From NCBI RefSeq assembly GCF_023284045.1, contig NZ_JAKIKQ010000003.1:1-64000 (forward strand): a stretch of DNA of 64,000 bases, given 5' to 3'. Source of the DNA: Shewanella kaireitica (lineage in GTDB: Bacteria; Pseudomonadota; Gammaproteobacteria; Enterobacterales; Shewanellaceae). Of the stretch, positions 46,851 to 55,809 are shown piece after piece; within the stretch, counting starts at the first letter, position 1; each line of letters begins with the position of its first letter. A program made the position numbers and the translations under genes. Below the pieces are notes generated by a model, which saw only the letters and a list, made by a program, of their open reading frames with translations, did no database searches and had not been told where the DNA came from.

Positions 46851-47660
46851 CTATATCGGGAAGTCAAAGATAAGTCGCCAAACCTGCACACCGTCTCCCG
46901 CTCGATAACTCACTCCGAATCGGCTCATATTAAACAGATCCCAACCCACTGGTTTGGAGAAAGCTAACGTGATCCCCGCTTCAAAGCTGTTGGTCACTAA
47001 TACATCTTCCTCGAAGGGTGTTACAAATCTAAGCTTGTCAAAATACCAGTAGCCGGCGACAAAAAACCGTGGTTCTACGCCGACATCAGCTATTTGAAAA
47101 TGAAAGTTAGTGCCAATATCAAGTCCAGATTGAATCGCCGAATAGGTTTCATTGGGTCCATCATCAAGACTGTTATATCCAGCAAAAAATATGCGATTGA
47201 CCCAAATAGGCTTACTCTCTTTAAGTTCGAAATCAAGTAAACTCGACATACCTGCCGAATAGATAATGACATCGTTGCCATTAGTGGTATTCGTGCCAAC
47301 GCCTAAGTCTGCATAGGTTTGAAACTCATGGGTATCAGAGGTTCGTACGCGGTATTCAATCCCGGGAGTAAATGTTGCAGTCCCAACACTACTGGGAAAG
47401 TCGCCTTCTGGCAGATCGCTCCAAGTAAAGTTAAAAAAACCGAGTGATAATGGTGTGCGTAGCACTAAAGATTCTGTTTCGGTACGCTCAAGATCAAAAC
47501 TAATTGGGATATTGACTACCGTTGCGTTTTGCCCAGAAGTTCGGTAAATACCGCTACCCAGATAGTTTGCAAAAGCATAATGACTGTAATCCGTTTCAGC
47601 ATTAACAGGGAGTGTAAAAAGTAACAGCAAAACAGAAAGGGAACGCACAAGGGCCATCAT
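46851..47660 (-). CDS. Predicted outer membrane beta-barrel protein
   Basis: 269 aa with a signal peptide (LVRSLSVLLLLFTLPVNAE) and repeated amphipathic beta-strand patterns ending in a C-terminal aromatic-rich strand (WRLIFDFPI). The layout suggests a small outer-membrane barrel, possibly the solitary autotransporter-barrel-like group, but no family is named with certainty. Two adjacent ATG codons start the ORF. Monocistronic, convergent with VF530. Confidence 0.65.
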   Translation of the reverse strand: MMALVRSLSVLLLLFTLPVNAETDYSHYAFANYLGSGIYRTSGQNATVVNIPISFDLERTETESLVLRTPLSLGFFNFTWSDLPEGDFPSSVGTATFTPGIEYRVRTSDTHEFQTYADLGVGTNTTNGNDVIIYSAGMSSLLDFELKESKPIWVNRIFFAGYNSLDDGPNETYSAIQSGLDIGTNFHFQIADVGVEPRFFVAGYWYFDKLRFVTPFEEDVLVTNSFEAGITLAFSKPVGWDLFNMSRFGVSYRAGDGVQVWRLIFDFPI

Positions 47661-47740
47661 TAAAAATTAACTTAACTGGTCTCTAATAGATAGCCCTGAA
47701 TATAGCGGTATAACCTTGAAAAAGCCACGGTTAATGTAGC

Positions 47741-48358
47741 TTAGTCTTTACCTTCCTCGGTAAAATGATGCTCAGACATCATATGACCTAGTTCCGTCGA
47801 TTTTGTCTTTAGGTAACCTTCGTTATAACGATTTTTACCGACTTGCAGTGGAACACGTTCAACCACTTCTAGTCCAAAGCTTTGCATCGCTTTTACTTTT
47901 CTAGGGTTATTGGTCATCAGTCTGACTTTACTGACACCGATCTGCTCCATCATCGGGATGATCATGTCATATTTGCGCATATCCGCAGCAAAACCAAGGC
48001 GCTCATTGGCCTCTACGGTATTTGCACCGCCATCTTGCAGCTCGTAAGCACGGATTTTATTGAGTAATCCAATCCCCCGCCCTTCTTGGCGCAGATATAG
48101 GATAAACCCTTGTCCGACTTCAGCGATATTCTGCATTGCTGTTTGCAATTGAAAACCACAATCACAACGCAAACTGAAAAGCGCATCACCTGTTAAGCAC
48201 TCAGAGTGAATACGGCCTAAAATAGGACTTTCGGCATCAAATACGCCTAATGTCAGCGCAACATGCTCTTTACCTGTCTCGCTATCTTCAAAGCCATGCA
48301 TTTCAAAAACACCCCAAGGTGTTGGCAATTTAGACGACGCGATATATTTAATCGACAT
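47741..48358 (-). CDS. ribA: GTP cyclohydrolase II
   Basis: First step of riboflavin synthesis: opens GTP to 2,5-diamino-6-ribosylamino-pyrimidinone phosphate, formate and pyrophosphate. 205 aa, a stand-alone RibA. Zinc-site cysteines are in [20 protein letters not shown] (about 52-71), followed by [10 protein letters not shown] (about 90-99) with the catalytic Arg. AAGG precedes the ATG. No RFN riboswitch was recognised upstream. Confidence 0.95.
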   Translation of the reverse strand: MSIKYIASSKLPTPWGVFEMHGFEDSETGKEHVALTLGVFDAESPILGRIHSECLTGDALFSLRCDCGFQLQTAMQNIAEVGQGFILYLRQEGRGIGLLNKIRAYELQDGGANTVEANERLGFAADMRKYDMIIPMMEQIGVSKVRLMTNNPRKVKAMQSFGLEVVERVPLQVGKNRYNEGYLKTKSTELGHMMSEHHFTEEGKD

Positions 48359-48581
48359 GATAAAACCTTAACGACTACTCTCATTCCTTGAGACTGCTGA
48401 AATCCTAGTAACGATATTAATTTCGAACCAAACTTGCTGAAGAATCAAATCTAATGTTAGACATTACAATGAACAGGAATACGTTAGACAAATTACAAAG
48501 CATTTCAGCGCAGCATAAGCTGCGCGTCTATACATAACCTTGAAGCGGCTCACTAAATGAAAAACTTAATAGGCAATTAGC

Positions 48582-48938
48582 CTAAAATTCTTTCGGAGCA
48601 AAGCCTGTTACTTGCTTGATGCCCATTTCGCGACCAAGTGCAGTCATTGGATGCACGACCACTAAACCACGAACAGACTTCTTCAACTTACCCATGTCCG
48701 CTTGCTCGGCTTTGGTCAATACACGGCTAAATTTGAGGTCTTTAACCGAGGCACCTTCTTTACCTAGCTCACGAGATTGCTGATTTTTAACATTAGCAAT
48801 ACGCTTAGTTAAAGTGGCTATTTCACGTTTAAACTGGATTATGACCCCAGGATCATCACGCTTTTCAGCTGCTGCTAACTTACGACGAAATTTGTCGAGC
48901 TTATCGTTGAGCGTTTGCAGCTCCTGCTTTAAATTCAT
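48582..48938 (-). CDS. yibL: YibL family ribosome-associated protein
   Basis: 118 aa, very basic. An N-terminal coiled coil (LKQELQTLNDKLDKFRRKLA) is followed by a compact C-terminal part (LVVVHPMTALGREMGIKQVT). Resembles E. coli YibL, found associated with ribosomes; molecular role unknown. AAGG lies upstream of the ATG. Confidence 0.82.
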   Translation of the reverse strand: MNLKQELQTLNDKLDKFRRKLAAAEKRDDPGVIIQFKREIATLTKRIANVKNQQSRELGKEGASVKDLKFSRVLTKAEQADMGKLKKSVRGLVVVHPMTALGREMGIKQVTGFAPKEF

Positions 48939-48982
48939 TTACAAACCTTAAATTCAAATCTAAATAACTTATCTAGAAACAA

Positions 48983-49012
48983 AAACAGCCCCAAAATATT
49001 TTGACGCTGTTT
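48983..49012 (-). terminator. Probable terminator of nrdG
   Basis: AAACAGC ... GCTGTTT outer stem enclosing the palindrome CAAAATATTTTG; on the minus strand it is followed by a U-rich run. Confidence 0.6.
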
Positions 49013-49071
49013 ATCATTATTGCCTCATTATAACAGCAAATAGTGCAATATTACCTAGGTTTATGCCTAGC

Positions 49072-49536
49072 TTATCTTAGATAATGGATCACTTGGTTAC
49101 TACTACCTTTAAAAACTAAGCTAGGATCGGCAAGAGATTGCTCAAATTTACCATCAACTACCACATTAACCCATTCAACAATCGCTTGCTGCTCGGCGGT
49201 TAACTCATCAAGAAGATAGCCTGTCCACAACCAAATATCTTTACCTGGACATTGCTCTTTAACTCGCCTGACAAGCTCAAGTATGGCGCTGAGGTTACCT
49301 GGAAATAGTGGGTCACCGCCAGATAAAGAAAGACCACGTCTTTTAATGCGACTATCATTGAGATCGTCAATAATGGTTTGCATCATCTGCTCATCAAACA
49401 CATGACCAGAGCACGGATTCCAAGTTGACTGATTATAGCAACCACGGCATTGATGCTCGCAGCCAGAAACAAATAGCGTCGCTCGAGTACCTGGACCATT
49501 AATCACATCGGTTTGATAGTATTGATGATAATGCAT
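49072..49536 (-). CDS. nrdG: Anaerobic ribonucleotide reductase activating protein NrdG
   Basis: Radical-SAM activase that installs the glycyl radical in NrdD. The [4Fe-4S] cluster motif CEHQCRGC (CxxxCxxC) lies at about residues 26-33 from the ATG at 49536 (154 aa, product starts MHYHQYYQTDVINGPG), followed by LSLSGGDPLF. AGAAGAG lies upstream of this ATG; the 21 extra codons of the longer frame do not resemble NrdG. It follows nrdD after a gap that contains a hairpin with a T-run. Confidence 0.94.
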   Translation of the reverse strand: MHYHQYYQTDVINGPGTRATLFVSGCEHQCRGCYNQSTWNPCSGHVFDEQMMQTIIDDLNDSRIKRRGLSLSGGDPLFPGNLSAILELVRRVKEQCPGKDIWLWTGYLLDELTAEQQAIVEWVNVVVDGKFEQSLADPSLVFKGSSNQVIHYLR

Positions 49537-49556
49537 AAAAATCTCTTCTAGATAAC

Positions 49557-49581
49557 AAAAAGGTGCCTGTAAAAGCACCTT
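49557..49581 (-). terminator. Hairpin with U-tract between nrdD and nrdG
   Basis: AGGTGC / GCACCT (49561-49580) with an 8-nt loop. On the minus strand the stem is followed by TTTTT, so it may terminate part of the nrdD transcript before nrdG. Confidence 0.6.
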
Positions 49582-49605
49582 ATTGAGTTTGCCGCACACG
49601 CTATA

Positions 49606-51723
49606 TTAAAGGTGCTTGATACGGCGCTTAACCTCTTCTTGCTTACCATAATTAAATGGTCTTGCATCAGGACTACCTAAATAGCCACACACTCGGCGTG
49701 TTACCGATACTCTGCTAGGTTCATGGTTGCCACATTTAGGACAGGTAAAGCCTTTGCTGGTACAGCTAAATTCACCAGTAAAACCACAGTCATAACACTC
49801 ATCAATCGGTGTATTCGTGCCGTAATAAGGCACTCTTGAATAGCTGTAGTCCCAGACATTCTCCAACGCTTCAACGTTGTTCTGCATATTGGGGAATTCG
49901 CCGTAACAGATAAATCCGCCATTTGCGATTTCAGGGTAAGGCTGTTCAAAGTCAATCTTGTCGTACGGATTGACTTGCTTTTCAACATCTAAATGGAAAC
50001 TGTTGGTGTAGTAACCTTTAGCTGTGACTCCCTCTACAACACCGAATACTTTGGCGTCAAGATTACAGAAACGGCTACACAAATTTTCACTTGGCGTGCT
50101 GTATAGACTGAAAGCGTAACCAGATTCTGCTTTCCATTTATCGGTTGCCGCTTTTAAGTATTGAATCACTTCAACCGCTTTAGCGCGCAACAATGCATTG
50201 TCATATAGATGCGTTTCGGTGCCATAAAGTGCATTTATGGTTTCATGAAGGCCTATGTAACCAAGCGAAATTGAAGCGCGGCCATTTTTAAATATCTCAG
50301 AGATATCATCATCAGCGCGTAAACGAACGCCACAAGCTCCTTCCATGTAAAGAATCGGTGCAACTCGTGCTTTAACACCTTCTAAACGTTCTATTCGAGT
50401 ATCTAACGCTTTGCGAGCAATGGTTAAACGCTGATCTAAAATCCTGTAGAATTCAGCTTCATCGCCTTTAGCTTCAAGCGCAACTCGTGGCAAGTTTAAG
50501 CTCACAACACCAAGGTTGTTGCGTCCTTCATGCACTAGCTCGCCATCTTCTTCAAAGGTGCCAAGGAAGCTACGGCAACCCATTGGGGTTTTAAATGAAC
50601 CCGTTACCTTTTCTACTTGTTCGTAATTGAGGATATCCGGGTACATACGCGTAGTCGCACATTTTAATGCAAGCTGCTTGATGTCGTAGTTACAATCGCC
50701 ATCTTTGTGGTTAATACCATCACGAATGGCGAAAACCAGTTTAGGGAATACCGCGGTTTTACGGTTCTTACCTAAGCCTGCAATACGCACTTTCATCATC
50801 GACTGTTGAATAAGTCGAGACTCCCATGACGTCCCCAGTCCAAAACCAAAGGTCACAAATGGTGTTTGACCATTGGCGGTATGCAATGTGTTTACTTCAT
50901 ACTCAAGTGACTGAAATGCATCATGACACTCTTTTTCGGTCAATGAGGTCGCAAATGCTTTGGCGTCTGTAATCCCCCAAGTTAGCGCAACTTGATAATG
51001 CTTGTCGTAACTTTTGGCAACAAAAGGCGCTAACACTTCATCGATACGGTTAATCGTGGTGCCGCCATATATATGGCTAGCAACCTGAGCAATTATCTGC
51101 GCGGTAACAGCTGTCGCTGTAGAAATTGATTTAGGTGTTTCAATTTCAGCGTTGCCCATCTTAAAACCTTTGGTCAACATGCCACTGAGATCAATCAACA
51201 TACAGTTGAACATCGGGAAAAACGGCGCGTAATCTAAGTCATGATAGTGAATTTCGCCTGACTCATGCGCTGCAACAACATCTTTTGGTAAGATATGACA
51301 TTTAGCGTAGTGTTTAGCCACAATACCAGCTAATAGATCACGTTGAGTTGGGATTACTTTTGAATCTTTATTGGCATTTTCATTTAACAGCGCTGCATTG
51401 CTCTGCTCAACAAGACCACGGATCTCTTTATTTAATCGACTGCTGACTTCGCGCTTTATATCTCTATCGTGGCGGTATTCAATGTATACCCGAGCCAAAG
51501 ATTTATAAGGGCCTTCCATCAATAAGTTTTCGACGGCATCTTGCAGATCGTGGATGTTTATTTCATCTAGCATAGCGACAGAGTCGGCAGCATTTTTTGC
51601 TACTTTTTCTGCATAGGCGCTATCATCAATACCTGCCGAGTTAGCAGCTGCTATCACTGCATCTTTAATCCTTGTTTCGTCAAAAGGCGTGCGGTAACCA
51701 TCCCGTTTAATAACCACTGGCAT
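49606..51723 (-). CDS. nrdD: Anaerobic ribonucleoside-triphosphate reductase NrdD
   Basis: Class III ribonucleotide reductase, making dNTPs without oxygen. The ATG at 51723 (product MPVVIKRDGYRTPFDE, 705 aa) has AGGAG 8 bp upstream; an upstream start adds 10 codons without support. N-terminal ATP-cone (about 1-95), the large barrel, a C-terminal zinc site (CYDCG ... CPKCG, about 645-675) and the glycyl-radical segment RRVCGYLG near the end. Paired NrdR boxes and an FNR-type site lie upstream, which fits anaerobic and dNTP-sensing control. Confidence 0.96.
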   Translation of the reverse strand: MPVVIKRDGYRTPFDETRIKDAVIAAANSAGIDDSAYAEKVAKNAADSVAMLDEINIHDLQDAVENLLMEGPYKSLARVYIEYRHDRDIKREVSSRLNKEIRGLVEQSNAALLNENANKDSKVIPTQRDLLAGIVAKHYAKCHILPKDVVAAHESGEIHYHDLDYAPFFPMFNCMLIDLSGMLTKGFKMGNAEIETPKSISTATAVTAQIIAQVASHIYGGTTINRIDEVLAPFVAKSYDKHYQVALTWGITDAKAFATSLTEKECHDAFQSLEYEVNTLHTANGQTPFVTFGFGLGTSWESRLIQQSMMKVRIAGLGKNRKTAVFPKLVFAIRDGINHKDGDCNYDIKQLALKCATTRMYPDILNYEQVEKVTGSFKTPMGCRSFLGTFEEDGELVHEGRNNLGVVSLNLPRVALEAKGDEAEFYRILDQRLTIARKALDTRIERLEGVKARVAPILYMEGACGVRLRADDDISEIFKNGRASISLGYIGLHETINALYGTETHLYDNALLRAKAVEVIQYLKAATDKWKAESGYAFSLYSTPSENLCSRFCNLDAKVFGVVEGVTAKGYYTNSFHLDVEKQVNPYDKIDFEQPYPEIANGGFICYGEFPNMQNNVEALENVWDYSYSRVPYYGTNTPIDECYDCGFTGEFSCTSKGFTCPKCGNHEPSRVSVTRRVCGYLGSPDARPFNYGKQEEVKRRIKHL

Positions 51724-51756
51724 TGTAAAGCTCCTATTTAGCATCATCCACAAGTA

Positions 51757-51803
51757 ACACTACATATAGTATTACTTTAAATCAAAATCACAATATGTGG
51801 CGC
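51757..51803 (-). promoter_or_regulatory. Tandem NrdR boxes upstream of nrdD
   Basis: Box 1 ACACTACATATAGTAT (51757-51772) matches the NrdR consensus (ACACTATATATAGTGT) at 14 of 16. Box 2 TCACAATATGTGGCGC (51788-51803) matches at about 11 of 16. Their starts are 31 bp apart, the usual three-turn spacing for the NrdR repressor. Confidence 0.7.
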
Positions 51804-51831
51804 ATTAAGCTATAAAAAGACAACTAGTACT

Positions 51832-51845
51832 TTGATCCAGATCAT
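51832..51845 (-). promoter_or_regulatory. FNR/EtrA-type site upstream of nrdD
   Basis: TTGATCCAGATCAT matches TTGAT-N4-ATCAA at 9 of 10 fixed positions. It is about 109 bp upstream of the nrdD start, as expected for an anaerobically induced promoter. Confidence 0.7.
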
Positions 51846-52159
51846 TATTTTACACAACGAAGATAATAAGAAAAAATAACTGGGGACGATCCCGCTTATC
51901 TAAAATTATGCCCTTGACGATGGCAATTAAGACCGCTAGTAGCAGGATAAAATTGGGATAAATTGTGGATAAAAACCAAGATGACATTAACGCCTTAGTT
52001 TAACCCTTTGCCATGGCGACAGGAAATGAGTTTAAGCCGCTATAAAACGCTATTATCGCGCGGTAAAGTCGACACAATAATAGCCTGATTAGTGTTAAAT
52101 ACTATTTCAGCTTTTTAACAAGAAATGGTTTACACAGAGATATTAAAAGGCCAGTCACC
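51846..52159. other. Intergenic stretch, no gene recognised
   Basis: About 310 bp between the FNR-type site of nrdD and the end of the following leftward gene. AT-rich; no ORF, clear hairpin terminator or repeat was recognised. Confidence 0.5.
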
Positions 52160-52837
52160 TTAATGCCGTTTTGCCAGTGCCAGATAACTGTTTAGTTGAC
52201 CGGTTGCCTGTTGATGCTCACCCGTCATTGAGGCTAGTTGCATTAACGACTTAATGCCTTGATATTGGTTTTTCTGTTGATCGGTAAGTGTTCTATCTGA
52301 CTCCAGCAGTGCTGTAATGTCACTTGCCACTCGATTAGCTTTTTGGGCTACCACTGGTGATTGAATCGCATCCATAGTGCGCATAACCCACTTTGCTTCA
52401 TCTAAGGTACCGGCCAACTCACGATCTTCACTGCTGTTGGTGAGTGTCGCACGCTGCTCATCAATAAAATCTGCTAAAGATTGCGCTTCAGTCGACGGGA
52501 TATCAAAACCACTATTGGTCAAGCGATTCAACTGTCCATCCGACAGAATGCCATCTTGATATAAGCGTTGTATAAGGCTGGGGAGCTTTTCACTGCTAAA
52601 GCTGCCATCTTGGAAGAAATCTTTCGCCATCGCTTCGATTTTTTGCGCCCGCTCTGCACGGCCCGATAATACAAGGCCGTTATCGTCTTTACTCGGAGCA
52701 TTTGCAGCCGATGTTGTAGCACTAGCATTAACGCCATTAGCACTGCTAACACTAGATTGGCTACCAGAAGCACCGTAGGCATCGGCGAGAACTGCTCCGC
52801 TATTCACTGGGTTATTGATACTACTTAATGGGTTCAT
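52160..52837 (-). CDS. Hypothetical protein with disordered N-terminus
   Basis: 225 aa from the ATG at 52837 (a TTG two codons earlier is open). The first 50 residues are rich in Ser, Ala and Asn and probably disordered; the rest is predicted helical (KIEAMAKDFFQDGSFSSEKL, LPSLIQRLYQDGILSDGQLN). No signal peptide or membrane segment. No family recognised. No clear ribosome site. It is monocistronic. Confidence 0.7.
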   Translation of the reverse strand: MNPLSSINNPVNSGAVLADAYGASGSQSSVSSANGVNASATTSAANAPSKDDNGLVLSGRAERAQKIEAMAKDFFQDGSFSSEKLPSLIQRLYQDGILSDGQLNRLTNSGFDIPSTEAQSLADFIDEQRATLTNSSEDRELAGTLDEAKWVMRTMDAIQSPVVAQKANRVASDITALLESDRTLTDQQKNQYQGIKSLMQLASMTGEHQQATGQLNSYLALAKRH

Positions 52838-52918
52838 CGTCAAAAATTCGGCGTTAGCTTAATCATGCAGCTATTGAAGCAGGAAGTGTGCCGCTTTTTG
52901 AACGATTAAATTGACTGG

Positions 52919-53374
52919 TTACTTTTGATTCAACTGTGTGGTCAAGTTTAAACATAGTACGCGCAGAGACTCAACCTCCTGCTCAGTCATACTTACCTTC
53001 TCTAATAGTGTTTGCTTTTGTGACAACGCATCGGCTTGCAGCGCCAAGCCGGTGTTTGTTAATGCAATCACTTTTTTACGCTCATCGGTTTCATCTGGCA
53101 GTCGCTGCAGAAACAATTTTGTCTCCAATCGCTTTACGATTGGTGTCAACGTTCCCATATCCAAACGTGTAGCTTGAGATAACTGCGTCATACTCGCCCT
53201 ATCTTTTAGCCATAGCGCTTGCATAACCAAATATTGTGGATAGGTCAGTTCATATTGATCCAACAAAGGGCGGTAAGCGCGCATAAGTGCATTGCCTGCG
53301 GTATACAGCGCAAAACATACATTATCTGATAAACATGCTGGGCTATCATTATTTGACACTTTGTTATCCGCCAC
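52919..53374 (-). CDS. MarR family regulator, OhrR-like
   Basis: 151 aa winged-helix repressor. The N-terminal helix carries NVCFALYTAGNALMRAYRPL, in which the Cys matches the redox-sensing Cys of OhrR proteins; the tyrosine-rich helix and TYPQYLVMQALW follow. The DNA-recognition helix is in TRLDMGTLTPIVKRLE and the wing in DETDERKKVIALT. GTG start with GAGA upstream. Divergent from a CurA-like reductase, with three copies of a TTTGCGCA motif between them, so it likely represses both genes and responds to peroxide or electrophiles. Confidence 0.88.
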   Translation of the reverse strand: MADNKVSNNDSPACLSDNVCFALYTAGNALMRAYRPLLDQYELTYPQYLVMQALWLKDRASMTQLSQATRLDMGTLTPIVKRLETKLFLQRLPDETDERKKVIALTNTGLALQADALSQKQTLLEKVSMTEQEVESLRVLCLNLTTQLNQK

Positions 53375-53446
53375 TAGTTATTATCTCGATTAAGAGTGGC
53401 AATTTTACCTGACTAGAATTAACAACACTAGCCAATCCTTATTTTA

Positions 53447-53530
53447 TTTGCGCAAAAATAGTTTGCGCACAAACCATTTGCATCACTCTTAATCTTTAGT
53501 TATGATGCGGGCAATTACTTTGCGCACAAA
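53447..53530. promoter_or_regulatory. Three TTTGCGCA motifs in the MarR/reductase intergenic region
   Basis: TTTGCGCAAA (53447-53456, a perfect palindrome), TTTGCGCACAAA (53462-53473) and an identical TTTGCGCACAAA (53519-53530), the last only 18 bp before the reductase ATG. These are the likely operators of the MarR-family protein. Confidence 0.65.
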
Positions 53531-53548
53531 CAAAAATAAAGGATCACT

Positions 53549-54547
53549 ATGAACGCTAAGCAAATACAACTTAAATCTCGCCCTGAGGGCCTACCTAACG
53601 CCAACAATTTCGCTGAAGCTGAAGTGGCATTAGCGGCGATTAAAGACGGTGAGTTCTTAGTTAAGAATCTATGGATGTCAGTCGATCCATACATGCGTGG
53701 CCGCATGATTGATAGAAAAAGTTACATTGCACCTTTTGAAATAGGCGCTGTACTTGAAGGTGGCGCAATTGGCGAAGTAATTGAATCGAACAATAGCGAG
53801 TTCCCAGTTGGCAGCAAAGTGAACAGCATGCACGGTTGGCGCAGCCATTATGTTACCGACGGAACAGAGATCACTCGTCTGCCACAAACACCGATCAGCG
53901 AGTCACATTTTTTAGGCGTGCTTGGCATGCCAGGTATGACAGCTTGGACTGGCCTTAACCGTATCGCGGAGCTAAAATCGGGCGAAACCTTATTTGTCTC
54001 TGCAGCATCAGGCGCCGTTGGTAGCGTTGCGGTACAAATAGGCAAACTAATGGGTGCCCGAGTGGTTGCATCGGTTGGCTCTGATGAGAAGGCTGAGCAC
54101 ATAAAATCACTCGGTGTAGACGCTGTGATCAACTACAAAACCTGTGGCGACCTTACAGCAGCACTTGCCCAAGCAGCGCCAGAAGGGATTGATGTCTATT
54201 TCGAGAACGTAGGTGGCGAACACTTAACCGCTGCACTTAACAATATGAAAGACCATGGCCGCATTGCTGTTTGCGGCATGATTGCGCAATATAACGATAC
54301 GGTGCCAACCCCGGGACCGGCAAACTTAGCGCAAATCATTATGAAAAAGCTAAAAATTGAAGGCTTTATTGTGTTTGAACATTGGGCACATTACCCTGAG
54401 TTTGCCAAGCAGATGGGCCAATGGTTAGTGGAAGGCAAAGTCACCGCTGAACAAACGGTTTATGAGGGGCTGTCAAATGCACCTGAAGCCTTTATCGGAT
54501 TGTTTGAAGGTAAAAACCGCGGCAAAATGATTGTGAAGTTGACTTAA
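53549..54547 (+). CDS. NADP-dependent MDR oxidoreductase, CurA-like
   Basis: 332 aa, zinc-free medium-chain dehydrogenase/reductase of the leukotriene B4 12-hydroxydehydrogenase/curcumin reductase type, which reduces C=C bonds of enones with NADPH. Motifs: VDPYMRGRM near residue 46, GMPGMTAWTGLNRI, the nucleotide-binding SAASGAVGSVAVQIGKLMGA (about 150-169) and YFENVGGEH. AAGGA precedes the ATG. Likely induced by electrophiles through the divergent OhrR-like regulator. Confidence 0.9.
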   Translation: MNAKQIQLKSRPEGLPNANNFAEAEVALAAIKDGEFLVKNLWMSVDPYMRGRMIDRKSYIAPFEIGAVLEGGAIGEVIESNNSEFPVGSKVNSMHGWRSHYVTDGTEITRLPQTPISESHFLGVLGMPGMTAWTGLNRIAELKSGETLFVSAASGAVGSVAVQIGKLMGARVVASVGSDEKAEHIKSLGVDAVINYKTCGDLTAALAQAAPEGIDVYFENVGGEHLTAALNNMKDHGRIAVCGMIAQYNDTVPTPGPANLAQIIMKKLKIEGFIVFEHWAHYPEFAKQMGQWLVEGKVTAEQTVYEGLSNAPEAFIGLFEGKNRGKMIVKLT

Positions 54548-54562
54548 TCAATACTTGATAAC

Positions 54563-54599
54563 GGCAATAAAAAAGGGCTTTAAGCCCTTTTTTATTGCC
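54563..54599. terminator. Bidirectional terminator
   Basis: Perfect 16-bp inverted repeat GGCAATAAAAAAGGGC / GCCCTTTTTTATTGCC with a 5-nt loop, between convergent reductase and patatin genes. Confidence 0.92.
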
Positions 54600-54612
54600 C
54601 CATTTTTAAGGT

Positions 54613-55596
54613 TTATTCGGTTATTCGATGTGGCGCTAAAGCAGCTTCAATAAGATGCGCAACTTGCTCTACAGCCGCCTCTCCTGCTGCAATAGCTTCT
54701 TCCGCGCGATGAAACTCCATAGTACCAATATCACCTAGATCTGGCACAATACAAATATCAGGCGGATCGCCCATTAATCGAGCTCTTTTATGCCGTTGCT
54801 CCAATATATCCATAGACTGCGACATTACCGCTAACATTCCAGGGTTTGGGCTTTGGCTATTTTCGAGCTTTTGACTCAATGAAAGCTTATCCGTCAGGCC
54901 GCTAATGTAGTCTCTTCCCCGAGCTAACAAATCAGTAAAACCTTTCTCTTGATGCTTTTCAGCTTCTGCTTCTTCCTCTGTAGTTGGCTTGTTACTCTTC
55001 ATGTTGACTGGTAATACTTGCAAACGGCCACGGCGCAAACCATGAAGATCAACCGCAATCACAATATCGACGCCCATTGCACGGCTAACTGACACAGGGA
55101 CAGGATTCACTACTGCGCCGTCCACCAGCCAACGTTCGCCCACTTTAACGGGCGGTAAAATACCAGGCATGGAGCATGATGCTCTCACCGCATGACGCAA
55201 ATCCCCTTCTGTAAACCAGATCTCTTGTCCGGAATAGAGATCGGTAGCGACTGCTGCAAATGGTTTTTTTAGCTGCTCAATCTGCATATCGCCCATGCGT
55301 TTTTGCAGCACATCAAATACTTTTTCACCACCGATTAAGCCACCTTTTCGCCAACTCAAATCCATAAGTCCCAATAGATCCCAGCTACTAAAGCTACGTA
55401 CCCAGCCTTCTAACTCTGCCAAATTATCATTAGCATATGCGGCACCTACCACTGCACCAATAGAGCAACCAGCAATTTTATCAGGATAAACACCCAACTT
55501 AGCCAGCCCATTCAACACACCAATATGTGCCCAACCCTTTGCAGCACCACTTCCAAGGGCAAGCCCTATTCGAACTGAATGATTTTTTTCTGACAC
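54613..55596 (-). CDS. Patatin-like phospholipase (RssA/NTE family)
   Basis: 327 aa. Oxyanion motif LGSGAAKGWAHIGVL at about residues 14-28, nucleophile Ser in GCSIGAVVGA (GxSxG, about 46) and the catalytic-dyad Asp in VDGAVVNPVPV (DGA). A serine/aspartate lipid acyl hydrolase fold similar to E. coli RssA. GTG start with AGGAG 9 bp upstream. The C-terminal 130 residues beyond the patatin core are helical and of unknown role. Confidence 0.9.
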   Translation of the reverse strand: MSEKNHSVRIGLALGSGAAKGWAHIGVLNGLAKLGVYPDKIAGCSIGAVVGAAYANDNLAELEGWVRSFSSWDLLGLMDLSWRKGGLIGGEKVFDVLQKRMGDMQIEQLKKPFAAVATDLYSGQEIWFTEGDLRHAVRASCSMPGILPPVKVGERWLVDGAVVNPVPVSVSRAMGVDIVIAVDLHGLRRGRLQVLPVNMKSNKPTTEEEAEAEKHQEKGFTDLLARGRDYISGLTDKLSLSQKLENSQSPNPGMLAVMSQSMDILEQRHKRARLMGDPPDICIVPDLGDIGTMEFHRAEEAIAAGEAAVEQVAHLIEAALAPHRITE

Positions 55597-55809
55597 GATT
55601 TTTGACTCCTACAGCCAATATTAAGCTCTACCTAACAATGCAAGTGTTCTTTGACACGCTGATTTTAGCACTCTACTGTGTTGTTGAACCACATTCACCC
55701 TTCATGAGTGCTTATTTCTACCTCTTTAAGGAAACTTAATCGCTAGTCATAGCCCTGCTCTATCTATCTAGGCTATAATACTCGGTCAGATTATTTAAGG
55801 AGTTCACCT

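Noticed and set aside
48359..48581. FMN (RFN) riboswitch upstream of ribA
   Set aside because: No RFN conserved segments were seen, and RibA stands alone rather than in a rib operon.
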